Below, piece after piece: positions 48,633-57,435 of a DNA stretch of 64,000 bases (position 1 is the stretch's first letter; each line of letters opens with the position of its first letter). This DNA is from Chitinophagaceae bacterium DXS (GTDB taxonomy: Bacteria; Bacteroidota; Bacteroidia; Chitinophagales; Chitinophagaceae): contig CP128386.1 in assembly GCA_030345135.1 (NCBI GenBank), positions 2,691,677 through 2,755,676 on the forward strand, written 5' to 3'. A model generated the notes under the pieces. The model had not been told where the DNA came from. It did not search any database and saw only the letters and a list, made by a program, of their open reading frames with translations. The position numbers and the translations under genes are program-made.

Positions 48633-50054
48633 TCAGATCTTGTGGGATTTTTTATACCTGGCAAGGAGATCCACAATCTGATTATTTTGTAGACTGGATG
48701 GATTCAGCTCAATAAACTTCTTTAAAAGCTTGGGGGCTTTTTCCATTCCGTTTTCCAATTGCAGCAAGGCTTCTTTTGATCTTCCTTCTGCAAAAAGGCA
48801 TGCGCTATAATAAAAATAAAATACTGCTTTATTTTCGGTTGCGGCCATTGCTGCAAGACATTGATTGGCTGCTTCACCGTAATATTCCGCCTTATACAGG
48901 CAGCGGATAAGCGCCTCCCAGCCGGCTATATTTTTGGATCTGTTTCTTACAACTATGCTAAAGCAATTAATTGCCTCCTTAAAATTTTCCATCTGCACAT
49001 GGCATTCTCCCATAGCGAGATAAAATTCAGGCACATTCCGCTGAATGCGCATTGCAGTTTCCAATTGTTTTATAGCACTCTCCCACTGCCGCTCATTAAT
49101 ATAAGTCAGGGCAATTTTATAGTAAAGCTTACTATCCTCCTGGTTCATGTGAGAAGCTTTTCTATAATGAAAGCGCGCCTGCGCATATTTATTCAGCCTG
49201 TGATAACAATGGCCGATGGCTTCGTAGATCACTTCTTCCGGCCTTGTTAGTTCAAGCACCTTCTCCAGGCAATCTATCGCTTCCTTATATTTTCTCAGCC
49301 TGATATATGCATCACCCATATTGCGGTATGCGTAATCAAACTTCTCATCAATTACAACTGCATATTGGTACGCATCAATGGCCTTTTCATACAACTTCAG
49401 CCCCTGGTAGGCGGCCCCCAGGTTAAACCAGGCCAATTCATTGTAGGGAAAATCTTCGATTATGGAAAGATGCAGGCGGATGCTCTCTTCATTTCTTCCG
49501 GTAAAATCCGTCCAGAAGCAAATTTTGTAAAGTGCCTCCTCATTATTGGGTTCCTGCTCAAGAATCAGTCGCAGGCAATCGAATACTTTGTCAAATTCTT
49601 CATAATCATCATACACATCTGCCAGCTCAAACAAAAGCTCCAGCCGCTCTTCGCCTTCAAACAACAAGAGCGCTTCCTGCAGAAGGACCACTGCTTTCTC
49701 TTGCTGATCCAAAGCCAGATAGGCATCTGTTTTCAGTATATACAGGTTAATATCGGAACTGTCGTAGAGTTCGGCATGTTCCAGCACTTCAAGTGCTTCG
49801 TTGTAATGTCTTGTGGCTAAAAGTAAGTCTGCTTTCTTAATCAATAGCTGGGAAGAGAAGGGAAAATACTCGAGGCCGGTTTCGGCAACTTCCAGGGCTT
49901 TATTCAGGTCACTTTTGTCGTCATAGTGATCTATGATGCGCTCGTATGCATCTTCCTCCAGAAAAGAGCTTGCCTTGCCGGAGCGTAGCTCTTCATATTG
50001 CCTGAGTAAATCGTCCAATTCGTCTCTATCTTCCTGGTATGGATATTCTTGCAT
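48633..50054 (-). CDS. Tetratricopeptide-repeat protein
   Basis: 473 aa with no signal peptide, about ten to twelve TPR units from residue 30 to 440. Clear ones include AWFNLGAAYQGLKLYEKAID, AYRNMGDAYIRLRKYKEAID, IYEAIGHCYHRLNKYAQARF and FYLAMGECHVQMENFKEAIN. It opens with an acidic stretch (MQEYPYQEDRDELDDLLRQY). It is a likely cytoplasmic scaffold or regulator. Partners cannot be named from context. Confidence 0.88.
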   Translation of the reverse strand: MQEYPYQEDRDELDDLLRQYEELRSGKASSFLEEDAYERIIDHYDDKSDLNKALEVAETGLEYFPFSSQLLIKKADLLLATRHYNEALEVLEHAELYDSSDINLYILKTDAYLALDQQEKAVVLLQEALLLFEGEERLELLFELADVYDDYEEFDKVFDCLRLILEQEPNNEEALYKICFWTDFTGRNEESIRLHLSIIEDFPYNELAWFNLGAAYQGLKLYEKAIDAYQYAVVIDEKFDYAYRNMGDAYIRLRKYKEAIDCLEKVLELTRPEEVIYEAIGHCYHRLNKYAQARFHYRKASHMNQEDSKLYYKIALTYINERQWESAIKQLETAMRIQRNVPEFYLAMGECHVQMENFKEAINCFSIVVRNRSKNIAGWEALIRCLYKAEYYGEAANQCLAAMAATENKAVFYFYYSACLFAEGRSKEALLQLENGMEKAPKLLKKFIELNPSSLQNNQIVDLLARYKKSHKI

Positions 50055-50172
50055 GTGTTACAGGTTAGCTCAAGTTAATATCAAATTTTCCATTTTCCAA
50101 AATTTTTATAAAGCAGGGGATAAACAGGCACAATTTGGCGGTGAAAAAATTTTTCAATTCTAAATAAAATGC

Positions 50173-50180
50173 TAATTTTG
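50173..50180 (+). promoter_or_regulatory. -7 box six bases before the start of the 130-aa secreted protein
   Basis: TAATTTTG, matching TAnnTTTG, ends at 50180 and the ATG is at 50187. The -33 region is poor (TTTTC). If used, the transcript starts at or next to the ATG. Confidence 0.45.
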
Positions 50181-50186
50181 CATTAG

Positions 50187-50579
50187 ATGACAAAGAAATT
50201 AACTCATATCGCTATTTTAACGGTGCTTGTTTCAACACTCACCGTGCATTTTGCTATGGGTTCTTTTACAGGAAGTTCAGATAAGGACGATAAGAATAAG
50301 TTTTCGCTTAAAAATCTGAATAAAATTTCAAAAACGGCGTTCTCACTTTCTTTCATGAAGAACAGTAACTACCAGTTTAAGGGAACTTTAAATTTAACAC
50401 TTCCAGGGTATGTTCCTGCTAGCGGCAGCACCACAAACCCAACAAGTGTTACACCAGAGGTTCCTGAAGTAAGTTCTATGATAAGAATGGAAAATGGAAA
50501 TACCACTTTTGTTTACCCATACAAGTACAAAGTAAAAGTGCCAAAATTCAGAACACCAACAGCTCCGAATATCAGATAA
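50187..50579 (+). CDS. Small secreted protein of unknown function
   Basis: 130 aa. Signal peptide MTKKLTHIAILTVLVSTLTV..HFAMG, then a basic/Ser-rich segment (KNLNKISKTAFSLSFMKNSN), a Pro/Thr-rich linker (TNPTSVTPEVPEVSS) and a C-terminal stretch rich in Tyr/Lys/Val. Not recognised. Own promoter and strong terminator, so probably well expressed. It ends PTAPNIR. Confidence 0.8.
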   Translation: MTKKLTHIAILTVLVSTLTVHFAMGSFTGSSDKDDKNKFSLKNLNKISKTAFSLSFMKNSNYQFKGTLNLTLPGYVPASGSTTNPTSVTPEVPEVSSMIRMENGNTTFVYPYKYKVKVPKFRTPTAPNIR

Positions 50580-50600
50580 GATGTAGTCATAAACATTTTA

Positions 50601-50626
50601 AAAGCAACCCAAAAGGTTGCTTTTTT
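50601..50626 (+). terminator. Terminator of the 130-aa gene
   Basis: AAAGCAACC (50601-50609), loop CAAAA, GGTTGC (50615-50620), then TTTTTT. Confidence 0.9.
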
Positions 50627-50645
50627 ATTTAATATAGTTTTCTGG

Positions 50646-51257
50646 TTACTTTAAAATCCGGTAGCCGGTTGTTGGTATATCAAAGAGCGCAGAAGGCACC
50701 GGACTAAAACTTATTTTGGTTGCCGTATAAGTAATGTTATTCTTCGTTTTTTCGTTCGCCATTTCATACTGTAAGATAAATCCGGGAACCGCTTCGGCCA
50801 GGTAAGGATTTTCAGATGCCGAAGGCACAATCGCTGTGGTGTAGTAAATGGTGAATTTTACATCGTCATCCAGTTTAGCAAACGCCTTTTTGCATTCATA
50901 TCCGAGAATTGTTTTTGTTTCCGCTGCAGGCGTTGGTTTAATCCCTTTGAATTTTTCAAATTGCTGCATCCATTTGTCGCGTGTCAACTGACTCATATAT
51001 TTGTTGGCGCCAACTTCTTTTAATACAACGGCATCTCCCGTGTTAAGATCGTAAATTTCTTTTTGCGTAAACGCATCCGTCATTATATCTATGCGAACCT
51101 TCTTGCCTTTCAGGTATTGAAACCTTGAGCTTGTGCCGCCTTTAACAACGTTATTATTCTTCACTTCCACTTTATATTCTATGGTACATTCTGCAACCAT
51201 TTTTTGCGCATGCAATTGTCCTGCGAACAAAAAAAATAATATCCAGATATATTTCAT
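50646..51257 (-). CDS. GLPGLI/DUF4412-like secreted protein
   Basis: 203 aa. Signal peptide MKYIWILFFLFAGQLHA cleaved before Gln. The pattern TIEYKVEV..., KKVRIDIMTDAF, ILGYECKKAF, FTIYYTTAIVPSA and AVPGFILQYE resembles GLPGLI and DUF4412 beta-rich proteins of Bacteroidota, whose job is unknown (a periplasmic or outer-membrane barrel-like fold is suspected). It converges on the 130-aa gene, with the terminator between. About 235 bp to rpoD. Confidence 0.75.
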   Translation of the reverse strand: MKYIWILFFLFAGQLHAQKMVAECTIEYKVEVKNNNVVKGGTSSRFQYLKGKKVRIDIMTDAFTQKEIYDLNTGDAVVLKEVGANKYMSQLTRDKWMQQFEKFKGIKPTPAAETKTILGYECKKAFAKLDDDVKFTIYYTTAIVPSASENPYLAEAVPGFILQYEMANEKTKNNITYTATKISFSPVPSALFDIPTTGYRILK

Positions 51258-51342
51258 ATCAGTCTTTTTTTAGCCCTATCGGTATTACCATTATACGCAT
51301 AACCGGATATGGATCTTGTGTAAATGTAATTTTTTTAATAAC

Positions 51343-51369
51343 AAAAAAGCCTGACTTATCCGTCAGGCT
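51343..51369 (-). terminator. Terminator of rpoD
   Basis: On the minus strand AGCCTGAC (51369 to 51362), loop GGATAA, GTCAGGCT, followed by TTTTTG. Confidence 0.9.
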
Positions 51370-51492
51370 CATTTCTTTCCAAAAAATTAAAATAATATCT
51401 TTTGTAGTTGGTTAGCTAGTGTACATACAATTGTGGTACTGAAATAGCTTGCTGAAATTCATAACAAAATATTTTTTGTTAAGCGTTCATGC

Positions 51493-52359
51493 TTATCCCA
51501 GATAGACGCGTAATTGACGGCAACGACTTGTTGATTTTAATTTGATGAGCGCTTTATCTTTAATTTGTCTAACACGCTCTCTTGTTAAATTAAAATGCTC
51601 ACCAATATCTTCCAGGCTTAAGGGATGATCAACGCCAATTCCAAAGAAATAACAAACAACGTCTTTTTGTCTTTCAGTTAATATTCTAAGAGATCTTTCA
51701 ATTTCCTGCTTTAGCGATTCGTGATATTCCAGTTTTTCATCCGTACGTTCAGCATTCGGATTCTCCATTACATCAACAAGTGTATTGTCTTCTCCATCTG
51801 CAAGTGGAGAATCCATACTTACGTGACGTGATGCAATATTGATGGTGGAAAAAACTTCGTTGATGTCTATGTCTAGTAATTCTGCAAGTTCTTCAGGTGT
51901 AGGTTCGCGTTCAAATTCTTGCTCAAGTTGCTGGAATGCTTTAGTGATCTTGTTTGTCAACCCTACTTTATTTAATGGAAGGCGGACGATGCGGCTCTGT
52001 TCTGCCAGCGCCTGTAAAATACTTTGCCTGATCCACCACACTGCGTACGATATAAATTTAAATCCGCGTGTTTCATCAAATCTCAGGGCTGCTTTTATTA
52101 AACCAAGGTTGCCTTCATTTATAAGATCGGGAAGTGATAGTCCCTGGTTTTGATACTGTTTTGCAACTGATACAACAAACCTAAGATTTGCTTTTATCAG
52201 CCTGTCAAGCGATCGCTGATCTCCTTCTTTTATTTTTACTGCAAGACTTACTTCTTCCTCCGGCGATATAAGTTCAACTTTTCCAATTTCCTGCAGGTAT
52301 TTTTCCAGGCTTTGAGATTCACGATTTGTAATAGATTTCGTGATCTTGAGTTGACGCAT
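51493..52359 (-). CDS. rpoD: Primary RNA polymerase sigma factor (RpoD/SigA), short Bacteroidota form
   Basis: 288 aa from ATG 52359 ([20 protein letters not shown]), the usual start in the phylum; ATG 52365 would add two residues. It lacks region 1.1. Region 1.2 is [20 protein letters not shown], regions 2.1-2.4 run through [20 protein letters not shown] and [20 protein letters not shown], and region 4.2 is [20 protein letters not shown]. It recognises the TTG/TAnnTTTG promoters seen in this window. Own terminator. Confidence 0.97.
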   Translation of the reverse strand: MRQLKITKSITNRESQSLEKYLQEIGKVELISPEEEVSLAVKIKEGDQRSLDRLIKANLRFVVSVAKQYQNQGLSLPDLINEGNLGLIKAALRFDETRGFKFISYAVWWIRQSILQALAEQSRIVRLPLNKVGLTNKITKAFQQLEQEFEREPTPEELAELLDIDINEVFSTINIASRHVSMDSPLADGEDNTLVDVMENPNAERTDEKLEYHESLKQEIERSLRILTERQKDVVCYFFGIGVDHPLSLEDIGEHFNLTRERVRQIKDKALIKLKSTSRCRQLRVYLG

Positions 52360-52365
52360 GCTCAT

Positions 52366-52650
52366 AGACTTAGCTTTTTAGCATTACAGAATATAACAAG
52401 GTATTTGTCCCTTTAAATCTTTTCATTGAGAGAATGAGACAGCTGGAGACTAGCAAGTTAAGTAAACTGTTAATTTTGGCCAAATTAATTTTAGTATAAA
52501 ATATTGTATACCAATAGCTTATCTACCATATATTGTTTAACATTTGCCGTTAAAAGCCTTAACAAAACCATCTGCCAAAAAATTATTTTTATGGTATGAA
52601 TAATTTAATATTATTGCAGCCTTCAAAGAATAGAGATTTAATAGAAGAAA
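52366..52650. other. Intergenic stretch without recognised features
   Basis: AT-rich 285 bp between divergent rpoD and the START-like gene. It must hold both promoters, but no exact TAnnTTTG box with proper spacing was found for either. Confidence 0.5.
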
Positions 52651-53031
52651 ATGGCAAAAAAACAGTTATACACCTTGGAATATCCGGTAAGATGCTCTCC
52701 TACCATATTATATGAGTTTTTATCAACTCCGGCAGGATTGCAAGAATGGTTTGCCGACAGGGTTGATGAACGGGACAATGTTTTTAGTTTTTCATGGAAT
52801 GGTTCAATAGAAAAAGCAGAAGTTGTAGAAGAAGAATTGGAAAAATTTATTCGCTTTCATTGGATGCACGCTCCTAAAGATGAGTTTTTTGAATTCAGGA
52901 TTGAGAAAACCGAAATAACTAACCAGACTATCCTCGTAATTAAAGATTTTGCCGAAAAAGGCGATATTAAAGACCAAAGCCAACTGTGGGAATACCAGGT
53001 CAAGGACCTCTTTCACCGTTTAGGTAACTAG
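52651..53031 (+). CDS. START-like (SRPBCC fold) domain protein
   Basis: 126 aa. YTLEYPVRCSPTILYEFLST, PAGLQEWFADRVDERDNVFS and the C-terminal helix LWEYQVKDLFHRLGN fit the Bacteroidota START-like/AHSA1-type helix-grip fold, which binds hydrophobic ligands. The specific ligand is unknown. Divergent from rpoD. Its TAG overlaps the stop of the converging gene in one CTAG (53028-53031). Confidence 0.82.
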   Translation: MAKKQLYTLEYPVRCSPTILYEFLSTPAGLQEWFADRVDERDNVFSFSWNGSIEKAEVVEEELEKFIRFHWMHAPKDEFFEFRIEKTEITNQTILVIKDFAEKGDIKDQSQLWEYQVKDLFHRLGN

Positions 53032-53633
53032 TGTTTTTCCAGCAAAGCTGTGAACAGGAATGTAAAGTCTTCAAATAGTAACATATTTACGCTATCCCAC
53101 TCCTGTAGTGGGATTTTATTTGCAATTTTTACAAACGATTGCCTGCCAAGAATATCTTCCAAGTTAGTTACTCCGTCAATTCTTAAGTAGTTATCTTCTT
53201 CAAAGTGGTGGCGCCAGGGATCTGTACTCACACAGATATACCAACCCTTTTGTGCCAACGTACCCTGATGCTTTGCCAGGTTCGCTATCAGGTTGCTTTT
53301 GTATTGTCCGGATAAATGCAACGTGATGCTAAAAAAATTACCCCACCAGAAAAATGTTCGCACGGCAAAGGTATCGCCCCCTTTAAATACCCGGGGATAG
53401 TCAAGCATAACATAAGGAAGGCCTTGGTATTGTTCACCCCTGGAGATTTTAGGGGAAACAGCCACAACTTCAGCAGGCAAATGACCGGCAAGTTGTGAAA
53501 GATGCTTCTGATAATTTTCCGCAACTTCTCCCAGCAAAACACATACTTTATCAATAACGGCTTTCTTTGTTAAAATAAAATCCGTGTTCATTATCAGCAA
53601 TCTTTCCTTCTCCGAAAGGTTTACATTTGCCAT
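53028..53633 (-). CDS. Conserved-looking protein of unknown function
   Basis: 201 aa, no signal peptide or membrane segment. Not recognised. Segments that look structured: NTDFILTKKAVIDKVCVLLG, YQGLPYVMLDYPRVFKGGDT, AVRTFFWWGNFFSITLHLSG, YICVSTDPWRHHFEEDNYLR and FEDFTFLFTALLEKH. The mixture of aromatic residues and predicted strands suggests a single globular domain. Tail-to-tail with the START-like gene, sharing CTAG stops, and head-to-head with the LptF/G gene. Confidence 0.75.
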   Translation of the reverse strand: MANVNLSEKERLLIMNTDFILTKKAVIDKVCVLLGEVAENYQKHLSQLAGHLPAEVVAVSPKISRGEQYQGLPYVMLDYPRVFKGGDTFAVRTFFWWGNFFSITLHLSGQYKSNLIANLAKHQGTLAQKGWYICVSTDPWRHHFEEDNYLRIDGVTNLEDILGRQSFVKIANKIPLQEWDSVNMLLFEDFTFLFTALLEKH

Positions 53634-53773
53634 ATTAATGTAATTTGGGTTTAATAACAGCCGTAAAAACAGGTACGAAGGTAGAACGTGCAGGGATTAA
53701 TGCAAACCTGTTGAGCAGCACTGAAAAACATTATTCCGTTATATTCATGTAATTTTTTTGAAATCAATACAAA

Positions 53774-55219
53774 GTGATAAAAAAACTTGACTCTCTCATT
53801 ATACGTTCTTTTATCGGGCCGTTTTTTGCCACCTTTCTTATCTCGCTTTTTGTATTGGTCATGCAGTTCTTCTGGTTGTATATAGACGATCTTATAGGCA
53901 AAGGCCTTGATATCTTAACCATATTGCAACTGATTTCCTATGTGGCGGTTACTGCTGTTCCACTTGCTTTACCATTGGCACTCCTGCTCTCATCCATAAT
54001 GACATTTGGCAACCTGGGCGAAACTTTTGAACTTGTAGCCATAAAATCTGCGGGCATTCCTCTTCTACGGTTTATGCGTCCGTTATTAATCGTCGCTATA
54101 TTCATTAGCGGCCTGGCTTTTTTATTCACCAATAACATCATTCCGGTTGCACAATTAAAATTGAATTCTTTAAAATATGACATCATTGTAGCTAAACCGG
54201 CGTTTGATATCAAGGAAGGCGTTTTTTATGACAAGATTGAAGGCTTTGTTATAAAACTGGGCAAGAAAGACAAGGATGACAGCACAGTGCATAATGTAAT
54301 TATCTATGAGAAAAACTATGGATTGCAGGATGATATTTTGATGGCTGAGAGCGGCATTATGCGTGTAACAAAGGACAAACGTTTCCTGGAATTTATATTG
54401 CGCAACGGATGGCGTTATTCAGAAGAAGGCAACAGGTATTCAACCATGACAAGGTTTACCCGAATGGGTTTTAAGCAATACAAAAAAGTGCTTGACCTAA
54501 GCAGCTTTAAGCTTACGCGAACAAAAGATTCCTTGTATTATGATCCCAAAATGCTTTCTGTGCGCCAGTTAAATCATTCAATTGATTCTCTGCAAAATCT
54601 CGATACGATCTTTTATAAAAGAACTGAAAAGGAGTTGAAGCCTTACATCGCCTTCTTAAGAGTTCGTGACAGTTCCTGGAAAAAAATAGACACTGTTGCC
54701 ATTCAAAAAGCAGCCAGCTTTGATAAAGTGATCGGCGATTCTTTTCTAACAGCCGCAACCGGAAAAGTATTGTCAGAACTTAACAGCACCAAGACCAACC
54801 TCGAGCTTATCAACAACGATTATAAGACAAGAAAACAATCCTTAAACAAGCATAAAATAGAGTGGCACAGAAAATTCACGCTGTCTGTAGCCTGTCTTGT
54901 ATTGTTTATGATCGGAGCCCCGCTGGGATCAATTATCCGCAAAGGAGGGCTTGGAACACCGTTGGTTTTTGCCATTGTGTTCTTTGTGCTGTTTCACCTT
55001 TTAAATACGTTTGGCGAGAAATTTGCAAAAGAAGAGGTAACTTCTCCGATGACCGGCATGTGGCTTTCCACGGCGGTGCTAATACCAATTGGTGTTTTTC
55101 TGACAAGTAAAGCCATGCGGGATTCCCAGTTGTTCAATAAAGAATTTTATCATCGCAGTTTCAAAACTGTTCGTAAATTCTTCCTCCGTTTCAAAAAAAC
55201 GGAAGAAGTTTCAGCCTGA
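53774..55219 (+). CDS. LptF/LptG-family permease
   Basis: 481 aa, GTG start. Three N-terminal membrane segments (PFFATFLISLFVLVMQFFWL; ILQLISYVAVTAVPLALPLA; LLIVAIFISGLAFLFTNNII) are followed by a large periplasmic beta-jellyroll with a helical insert (about 280-380), and then three C-terminal segments (FTLSVACLVLFMIGAPLGSI, LVFAIVFFVLFHLLNTFGEK, LSTAVLIPIGVFLTS). Typical YjgP/YjgQ topology: part of the inner-membrane LptB2FG exporter that moves LPS to the outer membrane. The helical insert makes it longer than E. coli LptF/G (about 360 aa). 26 bp to the next gene. Confidence 0.92.
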   Translation: MIKKLDSLIIRSFIGPFFATFLISLFVLVMQFFWLYIDDLIGKGLDILTILQLISYVAVTAVPLALPLALLLSSIMTFGNLGETFELVAIKSAGIPLLRFMRPLLIVAIFISGLAFLFTNNIIPVAQLKLNSLKYDIIVAKPAFDIKEGVFYDKIEGFVIKLGKKDKDDSTVHNVIIYEKNYGLQDDILMAESGIMRVTKDKRFLEFILRNGWRYSEEGNRYSTMTRFTRMGFKQYKKVLDLSSFKLTRTKDSLYYDPKMLSVRQLNHSIDSLQNLDTIFYKRTEKELKPYIAFLRVRDSSWKKIDTVAIQKAASFDKVIGDSFLTAATGKVLSELNSTKTNLELINNDYKTRKQSLNKHKIEWHRKFTLSVACLVLFMIGAPLGSIIRKGGLGTPLVFAIVFFVLFHLLNTFGEKFAKEEVTSPMTGMWLSTAVLIPIGVFLTSKAMRDSQLFNKEFYHRSFKTVRKFFLRFKKTEEVSA

Positions 55220-55245
55220 TTTCATCATACAAAAACACCTTATAT

Positions 55246-55995
55246 ATGACTAACTCCAGAAGAGATTTTATTAAAACTGCAGGTAAGGCGGGCATCGCTG
55301 CGGGGCTTGCTTCAACTGTCTTACCAGCACTGGCGAAAGAGTCTTATAAATCGCCATTTCATTTTGCTGCCAAAGGCGTATCCTTTCAGCAAAATCCTTT
55401 GCCATATGCGTACACAGCATTAGAGCCTGCCATTGATGCAATGACAATGGAAATACACTATACTAAACATGCAGCTACTTACGCTAAAAATGTTGCCGAA
55501 GCCTGTACTGCTGAAAAAGTGAATACAGCGTCGACCAAGCCGGAAGAAATACTGGCGGGCATCTCCAAATACTCGACAAAAATGCGCAACAATCTTGGGG
55601 GACATTATAACCACGAATTGTTCTGGCAATGCATGGCTGCTCCGTCTTCCAACACTGCGCCAACGGGCAAACTTGCAGATGCCATAAATAAAAGCTTTAA
55701 CTCATTCGAAGCGTTTAAAGCGCAGTTTACCGATGCGGGTAAAAACAGGTTTGGAAGCGGCTGGGCATGGCTGGTGTTGACCAACGACAAAAAACTGGTT
55801 ATTGGTTCCACTCCCAACCAGGACAACCCATTGATGGATGTAAGCGACCTTAAAGGCATGCCTTTGTTAGGACTGGATGTTTGGGAACACGCTTATTACC
55901 TGAAATATCAGAACAAAAGACCTGATTATATTAATGCATGGTGGAGCGTAGTTAACTGGAATTTTGTTCAGAAAAATTATGAAGCACTGGCATAG
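55246..55995 (+). CDS. Tat-exported superoxide dismutase, Mn-type
   Basis: 249 aa. Residues 1-30 form a twin-arginine signal (SRRDFIKTAGKAGIAAGLAS). The Fe/Mn-SOD domain follows with metal ligands His71 (EIHYTKH), His123 (GGHYNHELFW), Asp211 and His215 (DVWEHAYYLKY). GGHYNH and the later Gln192 in PNQDNP point to Mn or cambialistic use, since iron enzymes carry Gln in the first motif. It dismutates superoxide in the periplasm after folding in the cytoplasm. It may be cotranscribed with the permease, with a strong terminator after it. Confidence 0.93.
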   Translation: MTNSRRDFIKTAGKAGIAAGLASTVLPALAKESYKSPFHFAAKGVSFQQNPLPYAYTALEPAIDAMTMEIHYTKHAATYAKNVAEACTAEKVNTASTKPEEILAGISKYSTKMRNNLGGHYNHELFWQCMAAPSSNTAPTGKLADAINKSFNSFEAFKAQFTDAGKNRFGSGWAWLVLTNDKKLVIGSTPNQDNPLMDVSDLKGMPLLGLDVWEHAYYLKYQNKRPDYINAWWSVVNWNFVQKNYEALA

Positions 55996-56015
55996 TCTGA
56001 TCAGATTAATTTTAT

Positions 56016-56045
56016 AAAAAGGGTAACTTCGGTTCCCTTTTTTTG
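56016..56045 (+). terminator. Terminator of the superoxide dismutase gene
   Basis: AAAAAGGG, a bulged T, AAC, a UUCG tetraloop, GTT and CCCTTTTTTT: a stable hairpin closed by C(UUCG)G and followed by T residues. Confidence 0.9.
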
Positions 56046-56095
56046 TTTGTACTATTTAAATAAAAATGCACATGCCAAACTTATAAAGTATGGAG

Positions 56096-56103
56096 TATTT
56101 TTG
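56096..56103 (+). promoter_or_regulatory. -7 box of the CDF transporter gene
   Basis: TATTTTTG, exact TAnnTTTG match, 51 bp before the TTG start. No good -33 TTG. Confidence 0.45.
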
Positions 56104-56154
56104 CAGACACATTACGCGGCAATTCATATCCTTTAAACTGGAAAAATACTTCGA

Positions 56155-57180
56155 TTGGAATCAGCAAAGCAAAACTTTAAGGTACAGCAATGGATAACCG
56201 CATTGTCGGTTATATTGTTTGTGGTTAAGATAATAGCATACTACCAGACGCATTCGCTGGCGATATTAAGTGATGCCCTGGAAAGTATAGTAAACGTTCT
56301 TGCCGGATTCATTGGCCTGTATAGTCTTTGGGTTGCCTCAAAACCACGGGATATTGATCATCCCTACGGTCATGGCAAAGCTGAATTTGTTTCGGCTGCT
56401 GTAGAAGGCGGGTTGATTATTTCTGCCGGTATTCTTATTCTGTATGAAAGCATACAAAATCTTATCTCCTCCAAACCACTGCAAGCGCTTGACAATGGCC
56501 TTTGGCTTGTTGGTATTACAGCCGTGTTAAATTATATCGCCGGATTTATTTGTGTAGCTATTGGCCGGCGTAACAAATCCCTGGCACTTGAAGCCAGTGG
56601 CAAGCATTTAAAAGTTGATACATATTCAACACTTGCAATTATTGCAGGATTGATCATCATGCTGTATACAAAGCTATATTGGCTTGATAAGGTAATTTCT
56701 TTTATCATGGCAGGCATTGTGATCTACAATGGATATAAAATTGTGCGTTCCTCTCTTGCCGGGATCATGGACGAGGCCGATATGGAACTGCTGGAAAAAA
56801 TGGTATCAGTGCTTAACGCAAACAGGCGGACAAACTGGATTGACCTGCATAACTTACGTGTAATAAAATATGGCAGCCTGCTGCATGTTGACTGCCACCT
56901 GACCGTTCCCTGGTATCTCTCTGTTCATGATGCACATTATGAAGTAGACGCGCTGGAGGACCTTATTAAAAAAGAATTTGGAGATGCCCTGGAAATGTTC
57001 GTTCACATAGACGGGTGCCTGCCCATGAGCTGCCCTATTTGCTCAAAAGAAGACTGCCCGGTAAGACAACATCCCTTCAAAAATAAACTTGCGTGGACAC
57101 TGGAAAATATCCTGATGAATGAACGGCATAATGAAAAAACGCCGGAAAGATTTGTGCATAAACCTCACCACGTGTATTAG
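56155..57180 (+). CDS. Cation diffusion facilitator family transporter
   Basis: 341 aa, TTG start (no in-frame ATG nearby). Six membrane helices. The metal site pairs LAILSDALESIVNVLAG (Asp) and KHLKVDTYSTLAI (His, Asp), with DHPYGHGKAEF after TM2. A cytoplasmic ferredoxin-like domain (VIKYGSLLHVDCHLTVPWYL) follows, and then an unusual Cys-rich segment (CLPMSCPICSKEDCP) that could bind metal. CDF proteins export Zn2+, Fe2+ or related ions by proton antiport. The stop TAG is fused to a CTGTGAGCTATCAGC word. Confidence 0.9.
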   Translation: MESAKQNFKVQQWITALSVILFVVKIIAYYQTHSLAILSDALESIVNVLAGFIGLYSLWVASKPRDIDHPYGHGKAEFVSAAVEGGLIISAGILILYESIQNLISSKPLQALDNGLWLVGITAVLNYIAGFICVAIGRRNKSLALEASGKHLKVDTYSTLAIIAGLIIMLYTKLYWLDKVISFIMAGIVIYNGYKIVRSSLAGIMDEADMELLEKMVSVLNANRRTNWIDLHNLRVIKYGSLLHVDCHLTVPWYLSVHDAHYEVDALEDLIKKEFGDALEMFVHIDGCLPMSCPICSKEDCPVRQHPFKNKLAWTLENILMNERHNEKTPERFVHKPHHVY

Positions 57181-57435
57181 CTGTGAGCTATCAGCTTTCA
57201 GCTGCGATGAAATTCGAAAATGCTGATCAATTTTAGCAGTGATTTATTTCGTGGGGTTAACATTACATGGCCCTCCTATCCGGACGAAAAAATTCTCAAT
57301 TGCATATAAATTTATACCTTGCAAGGTTAAAATTTGGAGCTGATAGCTGATAGCTGATAGCTGATAGCTGATAGCTGATAGCTGATAGCTGATAGCTGAT
57401 AGCTGATAGCTGATAGCTGATAGCTGATAGCTGAT
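57181..57435. repeat. Heptamer tract and inverted word repeat before the NRPS gene
   Basis: 14 perfect copies of AGCTGAT occupy 57338-57435. The complementary words GAGCTATCAGCTTTCAGCT lie at 57186-57204, directly after the CDF stop, so the two sides can pair. Between them (57205-57337) no gene or convincing promoter is seen. The heptamer carries TAG and TGA, giving stops in all three forward frames, and it forms the 5' boundary of the NRPS frame. Confidence 0.9.

Noticed and set aside
48500-48715. 71-aa plus-strand frame before the ComA-like gene
   Set aside because: It overlaps the end of the TPR gene and shows no domain or convincing start.
57338-57435. Possible CRISPR array
   Set aside because: Units are identical 7-mers with no spacers.
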